This document shows positions 1 to 5,829 of a stretch of DNA of 6,976 nt, in pieces. The stretch comes from Fidelibacterota bacterium (GTDB lineage Bacteria > Fidelibacterota > Fidelibacteria > Fidelibacterales > DSDE01), in contig DSDE01000528.1 in NCBI GenBank assembly GCA_011049095.1, forward strand, positions 1 through 6,976. Reading direction: 5' to 3'. Position numbers and translations under genes: made by a program. The stretch's first letter is position 1; each line of letters opens with the position of its first letter. The notes under the pieces are model-generated. The model did not search any database and was not told the DNA's origin. It saw only the letters and a list, made by a program, of their open reading frames with translations.

Positions 1-68
1 AGCTTTTCCACCGGAATTTTTTTCAGGTCAGCAGGGTTTTCGATTCGGGACAGATATGATTCACTCAT
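1..68 (-). CDS. dxs: 1-deoxy-D-xylulose-5-phosphate synthase, N-terminal fragment (partial)
   Basis: Only the first 22 codons are present; the gene runs off the left edge. The visible peptide contains SYLSRIENPADLKKIPVE, which matches the characteristic N-terminus of DXP synthases (pattern YLxxIxxPxDLKxLxxxxL). DXP synthase is a cytoplasmic thiamine-diphosphate enzyme that condenses pyruvate with glyceraldehyde 3-phosphate to DXP, the first step of the MEP isoprenoid pathway and a precursor of thiamine. The ATG at 68-66 overlaps the TGA of pdxT (67-65) in an ATGA, and an AAGGA ribosome binding site at 76-80 lies 7 bases upstream, inside pdxT, so translation is probably coupled. No catalytic motif is visible, so the call rests on the N-terminal signature, the start signals and the co-occurrence with ispH. 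Confidence 0.8.
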   Translation of the reverse strand, partial: MSESYLSRIENPADLKKIPVEK

Positions 69-634
69 GTCGTGATCCTTTCTATAAAATAGCGGTGAAT
101 ACGGCCATCACCGGAAAGCTCGGGATGAAAACTGGCTGCCAGAAAATGTCCCTGCTCTGCCATCACCGGTTCAGTGCCATGTCGCGCCAGCACTTTGACC
201 TTTTCTCCGAGAGAATCAATGCGCGGCGCCCGAATAAAGACGCCATGAAAAGCGCTTTTTTCTCCGTTGAGAGTGAGATCGAGTTCGGCGGTGAAAGATT
301 CCGTCTGGGCGCCGTAGGCATTGCGTAAAACGGTAAAATCCATCAATTTAAGCTGTCGAACACGAGGGTCATTGTCCCCTTTCCCCAGCATAATCATACC
401 AGCGCAAGTGCCAAAAACAGGATGCGAAAGGGCAAAATCCCGTACTTTTTCAAAATCGAGGCGAAAACTGAGCTGCATGCTGAAAGCAGTGGACTCTCCA
501 CCGGGGATAATCAGGGCGGAAATTTCCTCAAGTTGTGCATTGTAGCGAATAATCAGCGGCTCAACGCCCAGTGATCTGAGCATCTCCGCGTGTTTGTGAT
601 AGGCGCCCTGAATGCCCAAAATACCAATTTTCAT
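65..634 (-). CDS. pdxT: Pyridoxal 5'-phosphate synthase glutaminase subunit PdxT
   Basis: This is the class I amidotransferase (triad) subunit of the ribose-5-phosphate-dependent PLP synthase. It hydrolyses glutamine and channels ammonia to PdxS in the cytoplasmic complex. The 189-residue length is typical. The N-terminus MKIGILGIQGAYHKH, the oxyanion-region motif GGES (45-48), the nucleophile Cys77 in GTCAGM, the RNAYGAQTESF block (104-114) and the His170/Glu172 pair in SFHPEL are all present, so the Cys-His-Glu triad is intact. The ATG at 634-632 directly follows the TAA of pdxS with no gap, and a G-rich GGGGCTGG upstream within pdxS can serve as the ribosome binding site. Its stop overlaps the dxs start. 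The tight pdxS-pdxT-dxs packing suggests obligate co-expression. Confidence 0.97.
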   Translation of the reverse strand: MKIGILGIQGAYHKHAEMLRSLGVEPLIIRYNAQLEEISALIIPGGESTAFSMQLSFRLDFEKVRDFALSHPVFGTCAGMIMLGKGDNDPRVRQLKLMDFTVLRNAYGAQTESFTAELDLTLNGEKSAFHGVFIRAPRIDSLGEKVKVLARHGTEPVMAEQGHFLAASFHPELSGDGRIHRYFIERITT

Positions 635-1516
635 TTACCAGCCCCGTTTTGCCAATTGCTCTGCTTCGGGAAGGCTCTTTGCGGCAATGCCTACCATGGC
701 TTCCTTCAGGCCGCGGCTCACTTCGAGAAGGACTGCCGGGTCTTTATAATAAGTAACCGCTTTTACGATGGCATTGGCTCGCTCTTGCGGATCATCGCTT
801 TTGAATATCCCGCTGCCCACAAAAACCGCTTCGGCGCCGAGCTGCATCATCAAAGACGCATCGGCAGGGGTGGCCACACCGCCGGCAGCAAAATTAGGCA
901 CCGGCAATTTCCCTTTCTGAGCGACGATCTGGACGATTTCAAATGGCGCACCCAGACGCTTGGCTTCCGCCATCAGCTCTTCCTTATCCATCATCTGCAG
1001 TTTGCGGATTTCACGGTTTACCTGACGCATGTGGCGAACGGCTTCCACAATGTCGCCGGTTCCAGCCTCGCCTTTGGTGCGAATCATCGCCGCGCCTTCG
1101 CCAATTCTGCGCAGCGCTTCACCCAAATCGCGGCAGCCGCAGACAAAGGGAGCTTTGAAGTCGTGCTTCCAAATGTGATTTTCTTCATCAGCAGGTGTCA
1201 GAACTTCCGATTCATCGATAAAATCAATGCCTAATTCTTCCAGAATCTGGGCTTCAGCAAAATGTCCGATGCGGCACTTGGCCATCACCGGAATGCTCAC
1301 CGCTTCTTTAATTTTCAGAATCATTTCCGGGTCGCTCATCCTGGCAATACCGCCGTACTGACGAATATCCGCCGGAATCCGCTCCAGCGCCATGACCGCC
1401 GCCGCACCAGAATCTTCGGCAATCTTTGCCTGTTCCACATTGGTTACATCCATAATGACGCCGCCTTTGAGCATCTCGGCGAGGCCAACTTTTACTTCAT
1501 ACGATCCTTTTTCCAT
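635..1516 (-). CDS. pdxS: Pyridoxal 5'-phosphate synthase lyase subunit PdxS
   Basis: PdxS is the (beta/alpha)8-barrel synthase subunit that makes PLP from ribose 5-phosphate, glyceraldehyde 3-phosphate and the ammonia delivered by PdxT; in known complexes it forms a dodecamer. From the ATG at 1516 it has 293 residues, a normal length. Visible signatures are KGGVIMDV with Asp23, the first catalytic lysine Lys80 in [10 protein letters not shown], the second lysine Lys148 in [10 protein letters not shown], the phosphate-binding [12 protein letters not shown] (209-220) and VGSGIF (233-238), and the C-terminal KRGW. The numbering is within one residue of well-studied homologues, which supports this start. 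An in-frame ATG at 1561 would add 15 residues ([15 protein letters not shown]) not typical of the family and lacks a well-placed ribosome binding site. No strong promoter was seen in the gap to ispH, so it may be read from upstream. Confidence 0.96.
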   Translation of the reverse strand: MEKGSYEVKVGLAEMLKGGVIMDVTNVEQAKIAEDSGAAAVMALERIPADIRQYGGIARMSDPEMILKIKEAVSIPVMAKCRIGHFAEAQILEELGIDFIDESEVLTPADEENHIWKHDFKAPFVCGCRDLGEALRRIGEGAAMIRTKGEAGTGDIVEAVRHMRQVNREIRKLQMMDKEELMAEAKRLGAPFEIVQIVAQKGKLPVPNFAAGGVATPADASLMMQLGAEAVFVGSGIFKSDDPQERANAIVKAVTYYKDPAVLLEVSRGLKEAMVGIAAKSLPEAEQLAKRGW

Positions 1517-1525
1517 TTTATTTTT

Positions 1526-1530
1526 CTCCT
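1526..1530 (-). promoter_or_regulatory. Ribosome binding site that fixes the pdxS start
   Basis: AGGAG on the minus strand lies 9 bases before the ATG at 1516. The alternative ATG at 1561 has its nearest purine-rich stretch (GGAGAAAGG) about 20 bases away, too far to be effective. This supports the shorter PdxS. Confidence 0.7.
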
Positions 1531-1679
1531 GAATATTTTTAGCCAATTTTAGAAAGTCCATTCATTTAGAAAGAAGCAATGCCTTTCTCCTTTGAGCAGA
1601 TGATCACTTTCAAATTCATTGGATTTTCTCTCTTTTATCTTTTTGCATGCCTTTAATTTACAGAAACTTTGTAACAAAT

Positions 1680-2534
1680 CTAAGTTGAAAGGCGCGCCTC
1701 ATCAATCTGCCTGATGCGGGCAATTAGCTCCTGAATCTGCGAATCCGGTGTGCTGGCGCCGGCGGAGATGCCCACTGACTGCACATTCTCAAACCATTGA
1801 GGCTGCAGCTCGGCGGCATTTTCCACCTGATAGCTGCGGGGATTGATGGCCGCCGCCACTTCTCTCAGCCGTTTGCTATTGGCGCTGGTCTGACTGCCGA
1901 TGACGATGACCAACTCATTTTCTGCAGCAATGCGCTTGATTTCTGTCTGATTTTGCCGCGTAGGATGACAAATGGTGTTCACCACCCGCAGATCATGAAT
2001 TTTTTCTGCGAGAATCGCCACAATCGCTGTGAAATTTTCCATAGCCTGGGTGGATTGACTGACGACACCCGCTTTTTTCAGGCGAGGAATAGCTTCGGCT
2101 TCCTTTGGCGATGACAAGACGGTGGCTTTATCAACCTGTGACTGAATGCCCCGCACCTCATCGTGATCATGATCGCCAATGATAAAAATCGTTCGCCTTT
2201 CGGCTTCCAGTTCTTTTATCTCTTTGTGAATGTCCAGCACCAGCGGGCAGGTGGCATCAATGGTGAATAAATTTCTTTCTGCCGCCGCTGCCACGATGGC
2301 TTTTTCTGTACCGTGCGCCCGTAAGAGCAGCGGCCTGGATGAATCCACGGCATCGAGATTTTCCACCACGTGAATACCTTTTTTGGCTAAATCCTGCACC
2401 ACATGTTCATTGTGGACAATATCACCCAGCATCTGCACATCGCCATAGTCATTCGCTGCTTTTTGGGCTTTTTTGATGGCTTCCCTCACACCAAAACAAA
2501 AGCCGCAGCCCCTGGCCAGGTCTATTTTAATCAA
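1680..2534 (-). CDS. ispH: 4-hydroxy-3-methylbut-2-enyl diphosphate reductase (IspH/LytB)
   Basis: IspH is a cytoplasmic iron-sulfur enzyme that reduces HMBPP to IPP and DMAPP, the last MEP step. Counting from the TTG at 2534 gives 284 residues, within the family range. The three cluster cysteines are in GCGFCFGV (Cys13 of this product, with an extra Cys at 10), IDATCP (Cys96) and NTICHPTRQNQ (Cys189). The substrate-binding residues are also conserved: IVHNEHVV (His41), LRAHGT (His74), DHDHDEVRG (His124 and the catalytic Glu126), the SQST threonine, SQTSANS and SAGASTPD. These positions coincide with E. coli numbering through the first half, a strong argument for this start. The longer frame begins with another TTG at 2603 and adds 23 residues that show no family resemblance. 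The gene lies co-directionally between nrnA and pdxS; it ends in TAG. Confidence 0.95.
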   Translation of the reverse strand: MIKIDLARGCGFCFGVREAIKKAQKAANDYGDVQMLGDIVHNEHVVQDLAKKGIHVVENLDAVDSSRPLLLRAHGTEKAIVAAAAERNLFTIDATCPLVLDIHKEIKELEAERRTIFIIGDHDHDEVRGIQSQVDKATVLSSPKEAEAIPRLKKAGVVSQSTQAMENFTAIVAILAEKIHDLRVVNTICHPTRQNQTEIKRIAAENELVIVIGSQTSANSKRLREVAAAINPRSYQVENAAELQPQWFENVQSVGISAGASTPDSQIQELIARIRQIDEARLST

Positions 2535-2542
2535 TGATTTTG

Positions 2543-2546
2543 CTCC
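2543..2546 (-). promoter_or_regulatory. Ribosome binding site for a TTG start of ispH
   Basis: GGAG on the minus strand lies 8 bases before the TTG at 2534-2532. There is no in-frame ATG before the conserved GFCFGV motif and a TAA closes the frame at 2612-2610, so the enzyme must use a non-ATG codon. The other TTG (2603) has GAGG about 14 bases away, a poorer arrangement. Confidence 0.6.
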
Positions 2547-2648
2547 GATTTTATCACCATAATGACCTTGATACGTTTTCAGATGATAAACAGTTTCTTG
2601 CAAAATATTTTAAATTTCCTCTCATTTTTCTCAGCGCTTGGCTTCACT

Positions 2649-3653
2649 TTATAGTTGTGCTTTCACATCGGCTATGAGCAGCGGCAAAGTTTTCTCGATG
2701 GCCTTATCTATAGGAAGCTTCAATATGGCGCCGCTGGCTTGAGGATGTCCGCCGCCGCCCAGCTTTTTCGCCGTCTCATTGATGCGAATTTTCCCTTTGG
2801 CGCGAAAATTAACCCGCGTGTCGCCATCGTGCCGTTCTTTAAAAATCAGGCTCACATCCACGCCCTGAATTGTTCTAAGCAGATCATTAAAGCCATCGGT
2901 ATCATCGGGATCGCCGCCTACTTTTTTCACCATGTCTTGGGTGATGACCACCCAAACAATGCGCTTATCCAGCTCGAAACGAAGATTGGAAAGCACCATT
3001 CCCAAAAGCCGCATTCGGGCAATGCTGGACTGCTCATAGACCGCCTGATAGATTTCTGGCGGGGAAATGCCGTAGCCCAACAGATGACGGACCACATCAA
3101 AGGTTCTCGCCGTGGTATTGCTGAAACGAAAACTGCCGGTGTCGGTGAGAATGCCCACATAGAGGGCTTCGGCGATCTGGCGGTTCAGCTTTTCCGGAAA
3201 AATGGCCTGGATCAGATCAAAAATCATGGTGGCGGTGCTGCAAGCCGATGTGTCAATCATTTCCATGGTCAGCCGCTTGTGACCATTTCCCGGATGATGG
3301 TCGATGGATATCAGCGGCGCCGAACTTTTTTGCAGTGCTTCGCCCACTTTTCCCGCCCGGCTCAGATCACCCACATCAAGAAAGATTCCCAAATCACAAT
3401 GCGCAAGAAAAAAATTATGACTACCCGCTTCATACTGCTCGATCTTATATAGCTTATTGAGAAAAAGATAATTATCCGGCACCGGCGACATACTAATCAC
3501 CCGCACCCGCTTTCCCAAATTGCTGAGCAAAAGCGCCATCGCCGCCGATGAACCCAAAGCATCGCCATCAGGATTCATGTGCATAGTAACTACGATTTCT
3601 TTGGCCATCGTCAGCCGTGTCTCAAGTTCCCGCCAATTCGATATATTTGTCAT
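2649..3653 (-). CDS. nrnA: DHH/DHHA1 phosphoesterase, NrnA-type nanoRNase / pAp phosphatase
   Basis: The 334-residue cytoplasmic protein has the full DHH-DHHA1 layout. The N-terminal DHH domain shows motif I HMNPDGDALGS (25-35; His25, Asp29, Asp31), motif II FLDVGDLSR (Asp93), motif III with the family-naming Asp118-His119-His120 in SIDHHPGN, and motif IV GILTDTGSFRFSNT (Asp171). These residues normally bind two manganese ions. The C-terminal DHHA1 domain carries the nucleic-acid-binding GGGGHPQASGA (299-309). Family members degrade 2-5 nt oligoribonucleotides from the 5' end and often dephosphorylate 3'-phosphoadenosine 5'-phosphate; which activity dominates here cannot be read from sequence. 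The ATG at 3653 has AAGGAA about 6 bases upstream. It is the first gene of the minus-strand block and follows a candidate promoter. RecJ is excluded because the protein is far too short. Confidence 0.92.
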   Translation of the reverse strand: MTNISNWRELETRLTMAKEIVVTMHMNPDGDALGSSAAMALLLSNLGKRVRVISMSPVPDNYLFLNKLYKIEQYEAGSHNFFLAHCDLGIFLDVGDLSRAGKVGEALQKSSAPLISIDHHPGNGHKRLTMEMIDTSACSTATMIFDLIQAIFPEKLNRQIAEALYVGILTDTGSFRFSNTTARTFDVVRHLLGYGISPPEIYQAVYEQSSIARMRLLGMVLSNLRFELDKRIVWVVITQDMVKKVGGDPDDTDGFNDLLRTIQGVDVSLIFKERHDGDTRVNFRAKGKIRINETAKKLGGGGHPQASGAILKLPIDKAIEKTLPLLIADVKAQL

Positions 3654-3679
3654 TTCAGTTCCTTTTTCATCAGCCGGAA

Positions 3680-3708
3680 AATATATCGGTCTCCACGGCG
3701 AATTCCAA
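3680..3708 (-). promoter_or_regulatory. Candidate sigma70-type promoter for nrnA
   Basis: On the minus strand TTGGAA (3708-3703) and TATATT (3685-3680) are separated by exactly 17 bases, matching four of six and five of six consensus positions. The predicted start of transcription near 3673 would leave a leader of about 20 bases carrying the AAGGAA ribosome binding site of nrnA. It would drive nrnA and perhaps the genes behind it. Promoter rules for this lineage are unknown, so this is a pattern match only. Confidence 0.4.
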
Positions 3709-3747
3709 ACATTGTCTTAAAACGAATGGCGATTGAACAGCCGGAAG

Positions 3748-3782
3748 AAAGTTCAAAGTTCAAGGTTCAATGCTCAAGGCTG
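3748..3782. repeat. Degenerate heptad tandem repeat, consensus AARGTTC
   Basis: Five consecutive 7-base units occupy this stretch: the first two are AAAGTTC, the third AAGGTTC, then AATGCTC and AAGGCTG. Decay increases to the right. The period of 7 rules out a coding explanation. The same period is found in all arrays of the 5455-5823 intergenic region. Confidence 0.75.
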
Positions 3783-3990
3783 AAGAAAAACCCGCCGGCT
3801 TCGTTGTCAGCCTATGGGCAGCTCGATTCCCGTGCGGTGAATCTCTGCGGCGAAAGGATTTTCCGCGGTGTCGTCTTTTTTAGCGGTTTTCCAGCATTTT
3901 GAACACAGCGTAGAGTGGAAGCACTTTGATATTTTTGTATTCGGAGAAATTTTCTGAGGAGAGACTTAGTATTTTGAAGAGGTTATATTT

Positions 3991-4038
3991 TCCTCAAATA
4001 CAAGGGATAAATTCCTTAAATATTCCTCAAATTTGAGG
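3991..4038. promoter_or_regulatory. Phased TCCTYAAAT repeats ending in a 14-base palindrome (possible operator)
   Basis: TCCTCAAATA at 3991, TCCTTAAATA at 4013 and TCCTCAAATT at 4024 are spaced 22 and 11 bases apart, about two turns and one turn of the helix. The last copy is the left half of the perfect palindrome CCTCAAATTTGAGG (4025-4038). Direct repeats in helical phase plus a dyad, upstream of a gene, are typical of a transcription-factor site. It lies about 185 bases before the translational start of the barrel-like protein. Function is inferred; no regulator is identified. Confidence 0.4.
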
Positions 4039-4221
4039 TATTAGCCGATGAAGTCTTTTCAGGCTGTCCTTTTTGAAGTGGAACGTGAAAAGGCAATGTC
4101 ATCAAAGCCATTTTATCCTTTGGTATGTTTGATGGTCAGGCACAACATAAATTCGAGAAGAAATAAATCTGTTTTTCCACATCAAATATCCTTAATCTTC
4201 AGTATGAATGCAGAGGTCAAA

Positions 4222-5454
4222 ATGACAAAATTATCAAAAATCATTGCGTTGCTGCTGGTGGCTTTTTCCATTCAGGCGGCGCCGCAGAGTTTTTATCTGA
4301 AGAGCGGCGAAAAGGTGACGGGCGAGCTGCTCACAGAAAAAAGCGCCGACAGCACCCTGGTAGTGAAAACCGAATTTGGCGAGATGACACTTGCCAAGTC
4401 GGAACTGATGACCGAATCGGCACAGATTACTTTGGCCAATGGCGATCGTCTCATTGGGCAGATTCTCAAAGAAGACCGGGAAGAGCTGATCCTCCTCACC
4501 AAGGGCGGACAATTGACTATTCCCCAGAAAAAGATTATGCGCATTGATTTTACGGTGCAGGGAAATAGCGCGCCCTCATTGGAGAAATTCACACTTGCTA
4601 GGGAAAAACAGGTAGATGTCTTTTACGATGCCACCGGCTACACCCTGGAAGAGCGGACGCTTTACGTCAGCGGCCTGAGCTGGGGATTCGGCATTTCGCC
4701 CCGCCTGCAGATTATGAGCAAATGGGTTGACTATTTTTGGGGAAATTTTAATATTCGCCCCAAATATCAGCTTTTTCACTCGGGAAGCTGGGAGAGGGAA
4801 CAGGCGCTGGCAGTGGGTTTCGCCTTCAATACCCGCTACCAAAATGATTTTTATGAATGGCAGGAAGGAAAAGTGCCAATTGATGTGGGTTATTATGATG
4901 ATCAATCTCACAAAACCATCAAAACCGGCACGATGGATGCCTATTATGGCGCATACATCCCCTTTGGCTCCGCTTTAGACTTATACGATAATTCCGGCAT
5001 CGTGGATACATCCGGATATTATGGGTATTACGGCTGGGTTGATTTTGATGCGCCGGAATTTCAGGAATATTACGAAGTTTTTGCTGCCTACACCTTCAGC
5101 CGTGCCCGTGCAACGCACAGTGGGCGCATGCACCACACTTTTGGCGGACGCATCGGCAAGCTGGGCAATTATGATGACTATGTCTATCGGGCTTATTATG
5201 CCGGCGCCGTAGATATTCGCAAAAATCTCATTCTCAACTACGAAATGTTTTACGACCCCTTTTATGTGGAATGGTGGAATCGCTCAGCCAGCGGATTTTT
5301 CGGCGGCGGAATGGACCTGGAACGAGAACCGGTGCAAAAACCCGATGTTTCGCCCTGGCACTTTGATATCGGTTTTATCTATGCGCCCACGGACTGGCTC
5401 CGCTTCGGCATCCACTTTCAGCCCTACATTTTTGCCATTTATATGAAGTTTTAA
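4222..5454 (+). CDS. Secreted, probably outer-membrane beta-barrel protein with two N-terminal Sm/SH3-like repeats
   Basis: The ATG at 4222 gives 410 residues and starts directly with a signal peptide: basic MTKLSK, hydrophobic core IIALLLVAFSI, cleavage near Ala19/Ala20. AGAGG at 4212-4216, 5 bases upstream, supports it. The mature N-terminus has two similar units of about 42 residues (24-65 and 69-110) with the pattern hydrophobic-x-x-G-[ED]-[KR]-hydrophobic-x-G-[EQ], then alternating strands and a central FGE or GGQ turn. Such units are known in front of DUF481-like envelope barrels, but I cannot assign a family with confidence. Residues 130-410 are very rich in Tyr, Trp and Phe with alternating hydrophobic strands (for example the YDDYVYRAYYAGAV and NLILNYEMFYDPFYVEWW regions), and the last residue is Phe, as in many outer-membrane barrels. 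Function unknown; transport, adhesion or structure are all possible. It is transcribed divergently from nrnA. Confidence 0.8.
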   Translation: MTKLSKIIALLLVAFSIQAAPQSFYLKSGEKVTGELLTEKSADSTLVVKTEFGEMTLAKSELMTESAQITLANGDRLIGQILKEDREELILLTKGGQLTIPQKKIMRIDFTVQGNSAPSLEKFTLAREKQVDVFYDATGYTLEERTLYVSGLSWGFGISPRLQIMSKWVDYFWGNFNIRPKYQLFHSGSWEREQALAVGFAFNTRYQNDFYEWQEGKVPIDVGYYDDQSHKTIKTGTMDAYYGAYIPFGSALDLYDNSGIVDTSGYYGYYGWVDFDAPEFQEYYEVFAAYTFSRARATHSGRMHHTFGGRIGKLGNYDDYVYRAYYAGAVDIRKNLILNYEMFYDPFYVEWWNRSASGFFGGGMDLEREPVQKPDVSPWHFDIGFIYAPTDWLRFGIHFQPYIFAIYMKF

Positions 5455-5489
5455 GGCGACAGGAGTCGGGAGTCGGGAGACAGGAATAG
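5455..5489. repeat. Heptad array 1, consensus GGAGTCG
   Basis: Five in-phase units start immediately after the TAA stop: GGCGACA, two exact GGAGTCG copies (5462-5475), GGAGACA and GGAATAG. All begin with GG and have a period of 7. Confidence 0.75.
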
Positions 5490-5543
5490 AACAGCATGGA
5501 TAGGATATCAAGGATGGAAAGAAGCAGAAGACAGAAATAATTT

Positions 5544-5564
5544 AGAATGTTGAATGTAGAATGA
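5544..5564. repeat. Heptad array 2, consensus WGAATGT
   Basis: Three units, AGAATGT, TGAATGT and AGAATGA, follow each other at a period of 7. It is approximately the reverse complement of array 4 (5758-5778). Confidence 0.65.
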
Positions 5565-5623
5565 ACAGCCATGAAACAGGAGACGGAGTGACGGAGAACA
5601 GCCAATTACGAAATACGGGATTT

Positions 5624-5664
5624 CTCCCAGCCCCCAGCTCCTATATCAACAATCACCAATCACC
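5624..5664. repeat. Heptad array 3, CYCCCAG units passing into AATCACC units
   Basis: CTCCCAG, CCCCCAG and CTCCTAT (5624-5644) are followed by AATCACC twice (5651-5664), with a transition unit ATCAAC in between. Phase is kept across the change of repeat sequence, so two repeat families abut while sharing the 7-base period. Confidence 0.65.
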
Positions 5665-5678
5665 GGCGTTTCGATACA

Positions 5679-5736
5679 ATTTTTCAGCGCAGACTATCCG
5701 GAGACCTTATGAGCAAATGTAAAAGCGCTGAAAAAT
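5679..5736. repeat. Perfect 12-base inverted repeat with 34-base loop
   Basis: ATTTTTCAGCGC at 5679-5690 is the exact reverse complement of GCGCTGAAAAAT at 5725-5736. The T run lies on the 5' side of the stem and the A run on the 3' side on either strand, so it does not have the layout of an intrinsic terminator. It could be a structured RNA element, a recombination or protein-binding site, or the ends of a tiny mobile element; nothing in the loop decides among these. Confidence 0.7.
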
Positions 5737-5757
5737 CACTCAACGTCCAGTGCACCG

Positions 5758-5778
5758 CATTCATCATTCATCATTCAG
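5758..5778. repeat. Heptad array 4, consensus CATTCAT
   Basis: Two exact CATTCAT units and one CATTCAG run in tandem with a 7-base period. The array lies between the inverted repeat and the last heptad array. Confidence 0.7.
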
Positions 5779-5788
5779 AGGGCTGTTC

Positions 5789-5823
5789 AATCAACAATCA
5801 CAAATCAACAATCATAAATTGAG
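5789..5823. repeat. Heptad array 5, consensus AATCAAC
   Basis: Units AATCAAC (5789), AATCACA (5796), AATCAAC (5803), AATCATA (5810) and the decayed AATTGAG (5817) follow in phase. The final unit overlaps the GAGGAG ribosome binding site of the small membrane protein, so the array forms the immediate leader of that gene. The sequence is related to the AATCACC part of array 3. Confidence 0.75.
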
Positions 5824-5829
5824 GAGAAA

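Larger units (their letters stand above)
3709..4221. other. Divergent intergenic region without a convincing gene
   Basis: This stretch between the nrnA promoter and the start of the barrel-like protein holds no reading frame with recognisable protein features. It contains a heptad repeat array (3748-3782), a GC-richer middle part (about 3780-3870) with only weak imperfect hairpins such as the one around 3848-3867, and an AT-rich part from 3900 onward with TCCTYAAAT repeats and a palindrome. I found no confident promoter for the plus-strand gene. Confidence 0.6.
5455..5829. other. Intergenic region built largely from heptad repeats
   Basis: The 375 bases between the barrel-like gene and the small membrane protein contain no convincing gene and no standard terminator. 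Heptad arrays begin at the base after the stop codon and the last array merges into the Shine-Dalgarno sequence of the next gene. Less regular stretches (about 5490-5543, with GGAT and AGAA recurring, and 5565-5623, with GGAG and AATTACG/AAATACG) also show spacings near 6-9 bases and may be decayed arrays. A perfect inverted repeat lies at 5679-5736. Confidence 0.7.

Noticed and set aside
590..1234. A 214-codon open frame on the plus strand opposite pdxS and pdxT
   Set aside because: It crosses the junction of two well-identified antisense genes and has no family features.
1517..1561. The longer PdxS start at 1561
   Set aside because: The 15 extra residues are not typical of the family and the ribosome binding site fits the ATG at 1516 instead.
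2554..2625. A 23-codon frame before ispH that might be a leader peptide
   Set aside because: It has no clear ribosome binding site, no run of regulatory codons and no attenuator-like hairpins following it.
2655..3452. A 265-codon open frame on the plus strand opposite nrnA
   Set aside because: It is antisense to a gene with a complete set of DHH and DHHA1 motifs, and its product shows no recognisable domain; it is a shadow of that gene's codon use.
3579..3902. A 107-codon plus-strand frame across the nrnA promoter region
   Set aside because: It overlaps the nrnA start on the other strand, runs through a heptad repeat array, and has no protein-like features or ribosome binding site.
3930..3937. 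TATTTTTG, an exact match to the Bacteroidota -7 promoter element TANNTTTG
   Set aside because: The nearest upstream TTTG lies 28 bases before it, outside the normal spacing, and the region is AT-rich, so a chance match is likely.
4048..4221. Extending the barrel-like protein upstream to the ATG at 4048
   Set aside because: The additional 58 residues show no domain and would bury the clear signal peptide that starts at 4222, where a suitable ribosome binding site is present.
5455..5823. The repeat region as a CRISPR array
   Set aside because: Units are 7 bases long, directly adjacent and degenerate, with no constant repeats of 23 or more bases and no spacers; no cas genes are nearby.
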